From positions 1-52,375 of the forward strand of contig NZ_JAQIBL010000005.1 of the NCBI RefSeq assembly GCF_027859075.1: 52,375 nt of DNA, read 5' to 3'. Position numbers and translations under genes: made by a program. Source of the DNA: Oceanispirochaeta sp. GTDB taxonomy: Bacteria > Spirochaetota > Spirochaetia > DSM-2461. Below the pieces are notes generated by a model. The model saw only the letters and a list, made by a program, of their open reading frames with translations. It was not told the origin of the DNA and did not search any database. Below are positions 9,142 to 17,805 of this stretch, one piece after another (positions within the stretch are counted from its first letter, which is position 1; every line of letters begins with the position of its first letter).

Positions 9142-9169
9142 AAAAAAAGGACCCGATCTCCGGGTCCTT
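9142..9169 (-). terminator. Rho-independent terminator after mrp
   Basis: On the minus strand a perfect 9-bp stem (AAGGACCCG at 9161-9169, read as its complement, pairing with 9147-9155; 5-nt loop) is followed by seven T residues (9142-9148 region). It lies 6 bp past the mrp stop codon. Confidence 0.9.
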
Positions 9170-9174
9170 CAACA

Positions 9175-10461
9175 TTATTTTGCCAATTCTTCCAGTTGTC
9201 TGTATGGGAAAATCCCTGAGCTGTGGCCGTCGCTCCAGCTTATGGCCAGGGCATAGTTTCCAAGAGCAGTTGTAGATTCTACTGTGATGTCTCTGGGAAT
9301 ATCTTCGTCATTCAGTATCTTTTCTCCGCTGTATTCATCCACACAAAGGGCACAGCCGCAGCTGCTTCGCAGATGAACCGCATTGATTTTCCAATCATCC
9401 TGGTCCTGCCATTTAAAGAGGACCGTATCCCCTTCCTGTTTAACCTCGGGAGGCACGATCTTGTCGGCGGTCACCTTACCAAGAGCCCTGGCAATATTTT
9501 CCACCAGGGACTTGTTTAGATCATTACTTGCGTAGTGTTCCATATTCCGCCCTCGGCCTGGTTCCAGGGGAATCCGGGCCAGTGTTTTCAGACCGAAGCG
9601 CTCTCCCGGGGCCTTGGCCTCACCAAAAATGTGGTGTTCCTTGTCGCAGTTATCGCAAATGAAATGGGACATGTTCTCGACCACACCCAGCATGGGTACA
9701 CCCACCTTCTCAAACATCAGAATACCTCTGGCAACATCCACAAGAGAAAGAGCGGCCCGGGTGGTAACAATGACTGCCCCGTCCACTTGAATGGCCTGGC
9801 TCAGGGTCAACTGAATATCTCCGGTTCCAGGAGGCATGTCTATGACCAGGTAGTCAAGCTCTCCCCAGTCGACTTTCAGGAGGATCTGCTGCATATACCC
9901 CGAGACCATGGGACCTCTCATGATGGCGGGAGCATCTCCCAGCAGGAATCCGAAGGACATGAGGAGGAGCCCGTTTTTTTCGATGGGAATCATCATATCA
10001 TCCCTCTGGTAAACTCCGGGTTTTGTGATATTAAACAGAGTCGGCAGGGAAGGACCGAAGAGATCCGTATCCAGAAGCCCTGTTTTGTAACCCTGATCTC
10101 TGAGTTCACAGGCCAGGGTTGCCGCCACAGTGGATTTACCAACACCACCCTTGGCAGAGGCCACGGCAATGATCTGTTTGACCCCTTTTAAGCCGTTTTC
10201 ACTATTTTCGCTCCTGGCATTTCTGGCGGTCATGGTGACATGGACCTTCTCCACACCTTCCAGCTCTCCCACCAACTTCTCAGCGGCGACTTTGAACTGG
10301 TTTTTCACAGGGCAGGCGGGGGTGGTCAGTTCTATGGAAAAGCTGACTTTGCTGCCGCTGATAACCAGCTCCTTGATGAATCCCAGAGACACGATGTCTT
10401 TATGAAGGTCGGGATCAATGATTTCTGAGAGGGCTTTGAGGATTTCTTCTTTCTTTACCAA
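9175..10461 (-). CDS. mrp: Mrp/ApbC-type Fe-S carrier ATPase with MIP18 and DUF971 domains
   Basis: P-loop ATPase of the Mrp/NBP35 family that carries or inserts Fe-S clusters. Residues 1-78 are a MIP18 (DUF59) domain with TTPAC (C50). The Walker A is SAKGGVGKST at 102-111 and DTDLFGPSLP follows at 131-140. The cluster-bridging CXXC is C269/C272 in FICDNCD. Residues about 335-428 are a DUF971 (GBBH-like N-terminal) domain with the LRxxCxCAxCVDE pattern at 364-376. This three-domain order is seen in several bacteria and plant HCF101. Single transcription unit closed by a terminator. Acts in the cytoplasm. Confidence 0.93.
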   Translation of the reverse strand: MVKKEEILKALSEIIDPDLHKDIVSLGFIKELVISGSKVSFSIELTTPACPVKNQFKVAAEKLVGELEGVEKVHVTMTARNARSENSENGLKGVKQIIAVASAKGGVGKSTVAATLACELRDQGYKTGLLDTDLFGPSLPTLFNITKPGVYQRDDMMIPIEKNGLLLMSFGFLLGDAPAIMRGPMVSGYMQQILLKVDWGELDYLVIDMPPGTGDIQLTLSQAIQVDGAVIVTTRAALSLVDVARGILMFEKVGVPMLGVVENMSHFICDNCDKEHHIFGEAKAPGERFGLKTLARIPLEPGRGRNMEHYASNDLNKSLVENIARALGKVTADKIVPPEVKQEGDTVLFKWQDQDDWKINAVHLRSSCGCALCVDEYSGEKILNDEDIPRDITVESTTALGNYALAISWSDGHSSGIFPYRQLEELAK

Positions 10462-10523
10462 AACTTTTCTCCAGTATGTTTATTCTATTGCCGGGAGCTT
10501 CACATTCTGCCCCGCGGCAGTGT

Positions 10524-11708
10524 TTACACTTTTGTCCAGGTGCTGCCGTTTTCAGATGATTTCAGAATAGCATGCACAAATCGGATGCCCGCCAGACCGT
10601 CTTGTCCGTCCGGACAGGACATCGCTTCCTTTCGTGCCGGGGTGCCTGCTTTCACTGCGGCGATGGCCTCAGCTGCATCTCTATAGATATTGGCAAAGCC
10701 GTCGGGGAATCCCTCGGGATGGCCTGCCACTATATGACTGGCATAGGCGCTTAAGGGGAGGGTTCCCGGACCGTTGGGTGTTCTGATTTCGCAAGGCCGG
10801 CCCAGAGGCTTGTAGGTCAGTCTCTGGGGGATTTCCTGTTCCCACTCAAGGCTTCCCTTTGTGCCGGAAATCCTGAACTGAAGGGAATTTTCAACACCGG
10901 CAGCCGCCTGGGTGACCCAGAAACTGCCTCTTGCCCCGTTTTCCATCCGGAGAAGAGCTCCTGCGTAGTCCTGGATGGTTCTCCCGGGAACTATGGCTCC
11001 CGCTTCTGCCGCCACTTCGTCAACTTCCAGACCCGTCACATAGCGGATCAGGTTATGGGCGTGGGTGCCGATGTCTCCCATGACTAGGGAGGGTCCGCCT
11101 TTTTCACTGTTGTAGCGCCAGGGGGCAGAGGGACCACTCGGGTCGGGATTTGATTCATCCGCCTTTCCGCCCTGTACATATTCCACCTGTATTAAACGGA
11201 TCTCTCCAATCTCTCCGGCTTTTACCATGGCCCTGGCCTGACGGGTCATGGGGTAACCCGTATAATTATGAGTCAGTCGAAAGATCCTGCCTGTTGATTC
11301 AATTATTTTAACCAGCTCTTCCGCCTCAACGATCGTATTGGTCATGGGTTTGTCACAAATAACATCCATACCGGCCTTCATGGCTGCCGAGGCATAGAGA
11401 AAGTGGCTGTCGTTGGGAGTCATGATGGCAACTACTTCGGCACCGTCGTCCCGCCGGGATTCTTTTTTGATCAGTTCCAGTCCGTCACTAAAGATTCTGT
11501 CTTCAGAAAGGCCTAGATTTAACCCTCCCTCCAGGGCTCTTTCGGGTTTGGAAGAGAGCGCGGCCGCCACCAGATCAAAGCAGTCAGTCAGCCGGGCGGC
11601 TTGTCTGTGCATACCCCCGATAAAGGAACCCGGACCACCGCCTATGACGGCCATTCGCAGGCGTCTTCCCAGGTGGTGAATGGCAGGGTTGTATCCGTCT
11701 TTACTCAT
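10524..11708 (-). CDS. Gfo/Idh/MocA-family oxidoreductase
   Basis: NAD(P)-dependent dehydrogenase acting probably on a sugar, inositol or aminosugar derivative. The N-terminal Rossmann fold has VIGGGPGS at residues 21-28. The EKP-type motif appears as CDKPM (about residue 118), giving the catalytic Lys. The C-terminal alpha/beta domain has GDIGTHAHNLIRYVTG with the conserved DxGxHxxD-like His. The length (394 aa) is normal. AAGGAG lies 7 bp before the ATG. It stands alone, divergent from the ODP-GGDEF gene. The substrate cannot be determined here. Confidence 0.9.
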   Translation of the reverse strand: MSKDGYNPAIHHLGRRLRMAVIGGGPGSFIGGMHRQAARLTDCFDLVAAALSSKPERALEGGLNLGLSEDRIFSDGLELIKKESRRDDGAEVVAIMTPNDSHFLYASAAMKAGMDVICDKPMTNTIVEAEELVKIIESTGRIFRLTHNYTGYPMTRQARAMVKAGEIGEIRLIQVEYVQGGKADESNPDPSGPSAPWRYNSEKGGPSLVMGDIGTHAHNLIRYVTGLEVDEVAAEAGAIVPGRTIQDYAGALLRMENGARGSFWVTQAAAGVENSLQFRISGTKGSLEWEQEIPQRLTYKPLGRPCEIRTPNGPGTLPLSAYASHIVAGHPEGFPDGFANIYRDAAEAIAAVKAGTPARKEAMSCPDGQDGLAGIRFVHAILKSSENGSTWTKV

Positions 11709-11918
11709 TATGAATCTCCTTGAATCCAGTTAGTTCATTTTCTCTATTGCTAAAACTAACACTGAAGCAGTATACCCCTGGAGAGAGTAAGGTTCAACTA
11801 AGTTGGAGAGGTAGTCTGCCCGAAATATGGTTGAAAAGGGGTGGGATAACATCCCGGGCGGTAATTAAATATAAAAAAATAAAGCAATAATCCCAGCTGA
11901 TATAGTATGATTTAATAT
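11709..11918. promoter_or_regulatory. Divergent intergenic region with AT-rich promoter-like end
   Basis: This 210-bp gap separates the dehydrogenase (minus) from the ODP-GGDEF gene (plus). Near the plus-strand gene there is TATAGT at 11901-11906 only about 13 bp before the ATG at 11919, and no Shine-Dalgarno is visible. This would fit a leaderless or very short-leader transcript, but no good -35 accompanies it. A GGGAT-AAC-ATCCC mini-hairpin lies at about 11843-11855. Nothing else is recognised. Confidence 0.3.
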
Positions 11919-13667
11919 ATGAACAAGATCATAATTCCTGAATATGATATCAATGGTCCCGTCGAAATTGCTCCCCGCATCTGGTGGGTGGGGCATTATC
12001 TGAAAGGCGATCCTTTCCAGTGTCATTGCTACCTTATCGAGAACGGGATGGATTCCATCCTCATCGATCCAGGTTCCCGCCTCACTTTTAAACACAGTTT
12101 TGCAAAGATTGAAAAAATACTGCCCTTTACTCATATCCGGTATTTTGTGGTTCACCATCAGGATCCGGATATTACGGGAGCTCTGGACATCATCGATCAA
12201 TTGAACTGCCGGGAGGACGCCTGCATTCTCAGTCATTGGAGGGCCATTGCCCTGCTCAAGCATCTCGGTTTGGATATGCCCTTGTTCTGTGTTGAAGAAA
12301 TGAATTGGAGCCTCACGGCAGGGGAAAGGGAGTTGGAATTTATTTTTACTCCCTACCTGCACTTTTCAGGTGCATTCTGCACCTTTGACAGAAAAACAGG
12401 GTCTCTCTTTTCCAGTGATCTGATGGGTGGATTTACAGACGATTTTTCCCTTTATGCCAAGGACGAATCCTATCTCGATTCGGTAAAGCTGTTTCATGAA
12501 CACTATATGCCATCCAGGGAAATCCTGGCCGTCGCCATGGACAAATTTCAGAAACTCCCATTAGAAAGAATCCTTCCTCAGCATGGATCTATTATCACGG
12601 GTCACCTTATTCCTTATATCCTGGAGCAATTGAAGAATCTTGATTGCGGTTTATTTCTCCTGGCACAAACGAGCACCGAAATCATAAAGCTCTCCAAACT
12701 CAACCGGTTTATGAATGACTTCATGGAAACCATCGTCTTTCACAGGCATTATGATACGATAGCCAAACAGCTTTTAAAGAATATTCAGGAAATAATTCCT
12801 GCTTTGAGTTTTCAATTCCTCATCATTCGGGACGAAGACCACTGGCAGCTTCTGGAAGAAAAGACTCGGTATCAGGGAACTCCCTATAAACCGGAGAGAC
12901 TTGTCACAGATATATATCGATCCTTTTTGAAGGAAGAAATCCGCATGAGGTATATTCAAGAGGACAAGGATAAAACCGTTGTCCTTCCTCTCAAAGATTT
13001 AGAATCAGGTACAACCTTTGCTCTCGCCCTTATTGAAGTCTCACAGAAAACTCAGCTTGATGATGAAACAGAAAGTATTCTTCTGCAAATTTCCAATCCT
13101 CTGTGCATCGCCATAGAGCGGGAGATCATGCAGCAGCAGCTGGATCATGAGAAACAGTCTTTTTATGAACTTTCCATTAAAGATCCTCTTACGGGATTGT
13201 ACAACCGGACCTATATGAATGAGACAATCCCCAGAATCTTCTCACACCATGACCGGGGAGTCCTGAATGGGATTGCCCTCCTGATGCTGGATCTGGATCA
13301 TTTCAAGACGGTCAACGATACCTATGGCCATCAAGTCGGGGATGTGGTGCTGACGGCAATCTCCAGGATTATTCTTGATCATCTGAGAGTCGGAGACATT
13401 GCCGTCCGGGTGGGAGGTGAAGAATTTTCTGTCTTTCTGATTCTTGAAGATCTGGAGGCTATCAGGACGGTGGCCCAGCGGATACTCCTAGCCATTAAAA
13501 ATACGGATTTCTCGGAACATATGAAAGATAGAATAATAACAATAAGCGGCGGATTAGCCATCAGGAAAAAGGAAGAGTCTCCTGAGGATCTGTTTGCAAG
13601 AGCCGACTCCTATCTCTATCAGGCTAAAAGAACCGGCAGGGATCGGATTGTCGAGTCTCTTGACTGA
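11919..13667 (+). CDS. MBL/ODP-type diiron sensor fused to GGDEF diguanylate cyclase
   Basis: Predicted signalling enzyme making c-di-GMP in response to oxygen or iron. Residues 1-250 are a metallo-beta-lactamase fold of the flavodiiron/ODP kind, with all six metal ligands in place: H80-x-D82-x-D84, H148, D167 and H222; the usual HxExD Glu is an Asp here. Residues about 265-410 look like a GAF-type linker. The GGDEF domain starts at DPLTGLYNR (422-430), has the active GGEEF at 499-503 and an inhibitory RxxD site (RVGD, 490-493). No membrane segment or flavodoxin domain, so this is a sensor rather than an oxygen reductase. Monocistronic. Confidence 0.88.
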   Translation: MNKIIIPEYDINGPVEIAPRIWWVGHYLKGDPFQCHCYLIENGMDSILIDPGSRLTFKHSFAKIEKILPFTHIRYFVVHHQDPDITGALDIIDQLNCREDACILSHWRAIALLKHLGLDMPLFCVEEMNWSLTAGERELEFIFTPYLHFSGAFCTFDRKTGSLFSSDLMGGFTDDFSLYAKDESYLDSVKLFHEHYMPSREILAVAMDKFQKLPLERILPQHGSIITGHLIPYILEQLKNLDCGLFLLAQTSTEIIKLSKLNRFMNDFMETIVFHRHYDTIAKQLLKNIQEIIPALSFQFLIIRDEDHWQLLEEKTRYQGTPYKPERLVTDIYRSFLKEEIRMRYIQEDKDKTVVLPLKDLESGTTFALALIEVSQKTQLDDETESILLQISNPLCIAIEREIMQQQLDHEKQSFYELSIKDPLTGLYNRTYMNETIPRIFSHHDRGVLNGIALLMLDLDHFKTVNDTYGHQVGDVVLTAISRIILDHLRVGDIAVRVGGEEFSVFLILEDLEAIRTVAQRILLAIKNTDFSEHMKDRIITISGGLAIRKKEESPEDLFARADSYLYQAKRTGRDRIVESLD

Positions 13668-13717
13668 TCCCTCAGCCTCCGCAGATGTCTCCATATATCG
13701 GAATGGTCTAATTTCTC

Positions 13718-15004
13718 CTAATCCAGATCTTTACAAGCGCTGTAGATATTTATAAAAAGTTCCTCAATGTATTTTTCAGGGAGAGAAGAGTAGGCCACAC
13801 GGATCAGAGTCCCCAGGGCAATAATCCCCGTGTCATAATCTTTTAAAAGTTTCTGACGGACTTCTTCGGCGTTACCCTTCTTCAAATCGACACACATAAA
13901 GTAGCCTGAGTTGTAGGGAACAATATCGAAATATTCGGAAAACTCGGAGTGACTGGTCAGAGTCTTTTTCACCTGGTCATACCGGGATTTCATCAAGGCG
14001 TATTTAGACTTTTTGTCTGCATCGTATCCAGGATCATCGTAGGCGGTGAGCAGGAGATTCTGTGACAGAATAGAATCGTTGGAGATACTGCCTCTTACCG
14101 CACCGGCAACCTTATCCACCAGAACCTGACCGGCCTCCTGGGTCATGCCTTTCCAGCTGAAGCTGATAAAACCGACACGAAAACCCCAGACATAGTCCTC
14201 TTTGGTGGCTCCGTCTACTTTCACGGCCAGTACATTCTCATGGAGTTCGGCCAGTGAGGCAAATATAGACTCAGTCCCCACTCCTTCTTCAAAAACGAGT
14301 CCGAAATAGGCATCGTCGATGAGGACGGCCACAGTTTTTCCTGCTTCAGCTGCCTCGAGAACAGCCTCCCTGATTCCGGTCATTTCCTCGTTGGTCGGTG
14401 TGTATCCGGTGGGATTGTTGGGAAAATTCAAAAGGAGTACTTTTTTCTGGCCCGGAGCCATGAGTTTCTCTTTCATGCCCTTCAGATTAAACCCTCCACC
14501 CTTGTACATGGGGAAAGTATCAAATTCTGCCAGATAGGCGTTCTTGAAAACCAGATTGTAGTTCCCCCAGTAGTAGTCAGGGAGGATGAGCGTGTCCCCT
14601 TCGTCCAGGAAGAGGTAACCGGCCATGGACAGACCGTGGGTCAATGCGTTGGTGACAACAGGCATGGTGATTTCTGTACCAGCCAGGGAGGGGTTTTTCT
14701 TTTTAATGATAGACTGCCAGCTCTTTCTCAGGGGGAGAAGACCATAGCTGGAGGCATAGGGAAACACCTTTTCAGGAGGGAGGTTTATCAGTGATTCAAT
14801 GGACGATAGTCTTAAGGGAGATCCGTCATCTTCGGTCGCCATTCCGATGGAGGCATTGATCCTTTTTCCATTGGCATCCTGTCCCTGCATGACCAGGCCT
14901 TTCTTGGGAAAAAAAATGGCTTTGCCTTTTTGGGATAAGAGAGAATAAATGGCGGAATTCTGTGCTTCCAGAACATCATTGAGTGCTGCAGCCTGTGGAT
15001 TCAT
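13718..15004 (-). CDS. PLP-dependent aminotransferase class I/II
   Basis: Fold-type I aminotransferase (428 aa). Visible landmarks are the NNPTG motif (NFPNNPTGYTP), the cofactor-binding DDAYFGLVF, the candidate Schiff-base Lys in DGATKEDYVWGFRVG, and a late Arg (LGTLIRVAY) for the substrate carboxylate. The start at 15004 is chosen because GGAG lies 7 bp upstream; the frame remains open to 15139 but without support. Substrate unknown; aspartate-like or aromatic amino acids are possible. The 194-bp gap to the AraC gene upstream holds no gene. Its codons match those of its neighbours. Confidence 0.85.
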   Translation of the reverse strand: MNPQAAALNDVLEAQNSAIYSLLSQKGKAIFFPKKGLVMQGQDANGKRINASIGMATEDDGSPLRLSSIESLINLPPEKVFPYASSYGLLPLRKSWQSIIKKKNPSLAGTEITMPVVTNALTHGLSMAGYLFLDEGDTLILPDYYWGNYNLVFKNAYLAEFDTFPMYKGGGFNLKGMKEKLMAPGQKKVLLLNFPNNPTGYTPTNEEMTGIREAVLEAAEAGKTVAVLIDDAYFGLVFEEGVGTESIFASLAELHENVLAVKVDGATKEDYVWGFRVGFISFSWKGMTQEAGQVLVDKVAGAVRGSISNDSILSQNLLLTAYDDPGYDADKKSKYALMKSRYDQVKKTLTSHSEFSEYFDIVPYNSGYFMCVDLKKGNAEEVRQKLLKDYDTGIIALGTLIRVAYSSLPEKYIEELFINIYSACKDLD

Positions 15005-15198
15005 GAAAAATCTCCTCATTAGGTATATTGCCTGATAAAAATGATTTAATAGATAATTTTTATCAATTAGAGCATTATCATACTGAAACAGTTGTATTTT
15101 GGGAATGCACCTGCCCCTCTGCAGGCTGTGAATTTTCACAAAAATGATGGAATATCAGTTTAAAGTTCACGGAACATCTCAGCTTGAGGTCAAGGGGA

Positions 15199-16062
15199 TC
15201 AAGTTTCTTTTTTTGACTGACCCCCTCGTGTCGGTTCTGTCTTCTGCCCGGAGAGCTGTCCTGCGAGCTGGAGATACTGCTTGCGGTAGAGGGATGGGGC
15301 AGCCCCGGTATACTGCTTAAACACCCTGCTGAAATGAAATTCACTGTAAAAATTAAGATCCTGGGCAATCGTCAGAAGGGTTCTGTCTGTGCTGGTCAGC
15401 ATGGCTCCGGCCGCCTCTATCTTCAGCTTCATAAAATACTTCATGGGTGTGGTTTTCATCTTCTGTTGAAACAGCCGGATGAAGTAGGAGTTGCTGAGTC
15501 CCAGCCTGCGGGCAATGTCTTCCAGGACCAGATCGTTGGTAATATTATTCTGCATGATCCTGAGTGCTTTTTCTATATGGCTGTTCCGGCTGTCTGAAAA
15601 GTGAAAATCCTCTTCTCCCGACAAAACATAGAGAAAAGAAATCAACTGATGGACCGCCGACTGCCGGAGGGCTCTGTTTCCTGAGAGTCCTTTTTCCTTG
15701 ATCTCTTCAAAGAAGAAGCGGTAGTTGGTACCCAGGTTGTAGAGACGGTTGGATTTCAGGTCTATGGTCAGCAGCCGGTGGATCTCTCTGTCCGCATCTT
15801 CAGTGCTGATGAGGACAGCGTAGTAGGATATGGGATTGCCATCATCCTGAACGATGATGGAGTGATTGGTTTCGGGAGCCGTGAGGAACAGGGTTCCAGG
15901 CTCAATATGGAAGCGTGTCCTTTCATTGAGGAAGCTGGCATTTCCCTGAATGAAATAGTGGAGTTCAAACTCGTTATCACCATGAGAATGGAAACGGCTG
16001 TGCCATCTTATTTCTGTTTCTTCCTTCATCTGGTACACGAATACGACATCCAGAATTTTCAC
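15199..16062 (-). CDS. AraC-family regulator, probable xylose operon activator
   Basis: Transcription regulator with an N-terminal cupin sensor (about residues 15-90; HSHGDNEFELHYFIQG) and a C-terminal double helix-turn-helix of the AraC type (residues about 185-270; LEDIARRLGLSNSYFIRLFQQ and IAQDLNFYSEFHFSRVFKQYTGAAPSLYR). It starts with GTG at 16062, preceded by AGGGG. It is divergent from xylB-xylA, so control of xylose use is the natural inference, with the sugar binding in the cupin. Direct repeats at 16081 and 16101 are candidate half-sites. It could also control the aminotransferase downstream. Confidence 0.87.
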   Translation of the reverse strand: MKILDVVFVYQMKEETEIRWHSRFHSHGDNEFELHYFIQGNASFLNERTRFHIEPGTLFLTAPETNHSIIVQDDGNPISYYAVLISTEDADREIHRLLTIDLKSNRLYNLGTNYRFFFEEIKEKGLSGNRALRQSAVHQLISFLYVLSGEEDFHFSDSRNSHIEKALRIMQNNITNDLVLEDIARRLGLSNSYFIRLFQQKMKTTPMKYFMKLKIEAAGAMLTSTDRTLLTIAQDLNFYSEFHFSRVFKQYTGAAPSLYRKQYLQLAGQLSGQKTEPTRGGQSKKET

Positions 16063-16080
16063 AAATTGCCCCTATAAAGG

Positions 16081-16106
16081 TCAATTATATGTATGAACTG
16101 TCAATT
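16081..16106. promoter_or_regulatory. Candidate AraC-type operator upstream of xylB
   Basis: GTCAATT occurs at 16080-16086 and again at 16100-16106, a direct repeat exactly 20 bp apart (two helical turns), between the AraC gene and xylB. AraC-family regulators usually bind direct repeats with about 21-bp spacing. Seen in sequence; binding is inferred. Confidence 0.4.
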
Positions 16107-16238
16107 CTGTCCATTCCTTTTAGCCCGGGAGGGACAGATACTTGAAACAGATTGAAACCGCAGCTCTTTCCTGCCGCCTCATCAAGGTGTTGCCCTGAGA
16201 GTTCGGTTCTTTCATACAGCTTGAGGGTGGAGGATTAT

Positions 16239-17732
16239 TTGAAAACCATAATTGGAATTGATAACGGAACACAGAGCACAAAAGTTGTGTTCTATGACTT
16301 TGAAAATAAAAAGATAGTGGCCTCTGCCTCAGCCGGGCATGAAATGATTTCCAGAGAAGATGGCAGCCGTGAGCAAAAGGCTTCCTGGTGGATCGATGCC
16401 CTGACTTCCTGTTTCGAACAGATTGATCCTGTCCTCAGGAAAACCGCTTTGGCCGTGGGCGTTTCGGGACAGCAGCACGGATTTGTCCCCATCGATGCCC
16501 AGGGAAATGTACTCAGTGATGTCAAGCTCTGGTGTGACACCTCCACTGCCGGAGAGTGCCGTGAATTGACCGAAAACTATGGAGGCGAGGCCAAACTGCT
16601 GGAAGATACGGGAAACCTGATCCTTCCCGGTTATACGGCGTCCAAAATCCTCTGGTTTAAAAAGGCAAATCCCGAAGCCTATGCCAGAATGGCAACGGTT
16701 CTTCTGCCTCATGATTATCTGAATTATTATCTCACCGGGAAAACCGTGATGGAATATGGAGATGCCTCAGGAACTGCCTTGCTGGATGTTCGTAACAGAA
16801 CCTGGCACAAAGGCCTTGTGAAGGCTCTGGATCCTGACAGAGACCTGATGAGCTGTCTCCCCGATCTTGTAGATCCCTGGGAGCCCTCCGGAACTCTTCT
16901 CCTCGACGTTGCCGCAAAGTTTGGAATACCCTGGGGAATTCCTGTGTCTTCCGGCGGGGGAGACAATATGATGGGCGCTGTGGGCACGGGGACTACAAAA
17001 GATGGTGTATTGACCATGAGCCTGGGAACCAGCGGTACCCTATACGGCTATTCTGATACTCCTATTATCGATCCAGACGGGAATCTGGCGTCATTCTGCT
17101 CCAGCTCCGGTGGTTGGCTGCCCCTTTTGTGCACCATGAACTGTACGGTGGCCACAGAACTGATGCGTCAGCTTTTTGACTGCGGTGTCAAGGAATTCGA
17201 TGAGATGGGCGGCAAGGCCCCCGCCGGTGCCGAGGGCATTCTAACCCTGCCCTTCTTCAATGGAGAGAGGACTCCCAACCTGCCCCATGGTAAAGGATGC
17301 ATTGTCGGTATGACCGCCGGAAACGTCAAGAAAGAGAACATCTTCCGCTCCGCTCTGGAATCGGCCATCCTGGGAATGAAACTGGGCCTCGACTCCTTTG
17401 AAAATCTGGGATTCAAGCCCCGGGAAGTCCGCCTTATCGGGGGAGGAGCTAACTCTAAAATATGGAGGCAGATTACCGCCGATGTTTTGAACCTGCCTGT
17501 TGTGATTCCCCTGAATACGGAAGCCGCCGCCCTGGGTTCTGCTCTTCAGGCTCTCTGGTGTCTGAAGAAGTCGGAAGGGGCAGATGTGGATATCAACAGC
17601 CTGATTGACGAACATGTCAAACTGGATGCCGGGAAGGGATGTCTTCCCCATCCGGAAAACGTTAAAAAATACAAAGAGGTCTATGCAGAGTACAGCAAAT
17701 ATGTGAATGCTCTGACCCCTCTCTTCTCTTAA
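16239..17732 (+). CDS. xylB: Xylulokinase
   Basis: FGGY-family sugar kinase phosphorylating D-xylulose to xylulose 5-phosphate. The N-terminal phosphate-binding loop is GIDNGTQSTKVV, followed by VGVSGQQHGFV and the substrate Asp in LWCDTSTAGEC. The C-terminal ATP loop is LIGGGANSKIWRQ with EAAALGSALQA. The start is a TTG at 16239: GGAGG lies 5 bp upstream, while an in-frame ATG at 16152 has no ribosome site. The 497-aa length is typical. It is followed after 73 bp by xylA in the same direction and is divergent from the AraC gene. Confidence 0.95.
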   Translation: MKTIIGIDNGTQSTKVVFYDFENKKIVASASAGHEMISREDGSREQKASWWIDALTSCFEQIDPVLRKTALAVGVSGQQHGFVPIDAQGNVLSDVKLWCDTSTAGECRELTENYGGEAKLLEDTGNLILPGYTASKILWFKKANPEAYARMATVLLPHDYLNYYLTGKTVMEYGDASGTALLDVRNRTWHKGLVKALDPDRDLMSCLPDLVDPWEPSGTLLLDVAAKFGIPWGIPVSSGGGDNMMGAVGTGTTKDGVLTMSLGTSGTLYGYSDTPIIDPDGNLASFCSSSGGWLPLLCTMNCTVATELMRQLFDCGVKEFDEMGGKAPAGAEGILTLPFFNGERTPNLPHGKGCIVGMTAGNVKKENIFRSALESAILGMKLGLDSFENLGFKPREVRLIGGGANSKIWRQITADVLNLPVVIPLNTEAAALGSALQALWCLKKSEGADVDINSLIDEHVKLDAGKGCLPHPENVKKYKEVYAEYSKYVNALTPLFS

Positions 17733-17747
17733 TGTTATTTCAAGGTT

Positions 17748-17764
17748 CCGGAAAGGGTTTCCGG
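17748..17764. repeat. Perfect inverted repeat between xylB and xylA
   Basis: CCGGAAA at 17748-17754 and TTTCCGG at 17758-17764 form a 7-bp perfect stem with a 3-nt loop, 42 bp before the xylA start. No T-run follows, so it is not a typical terminator. It may be an mRNA-processing or stability hairpin that sets different levels of the two enzymes, or an operator. Confidence 0.45.
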
Positions 17765-17805
17765 TTTCGAATTATTGATACAGTTTTATTCTAAGGAGAT
17801 TCAGT

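Noticed and set aside
11919-13667. Flavodiiron oxygen or NO reductase
   Set aside because: The diiron ligands are present but there is no flavodoxin domain; the C-terminus is a GGDEF domain, so a sensor role is favoured.
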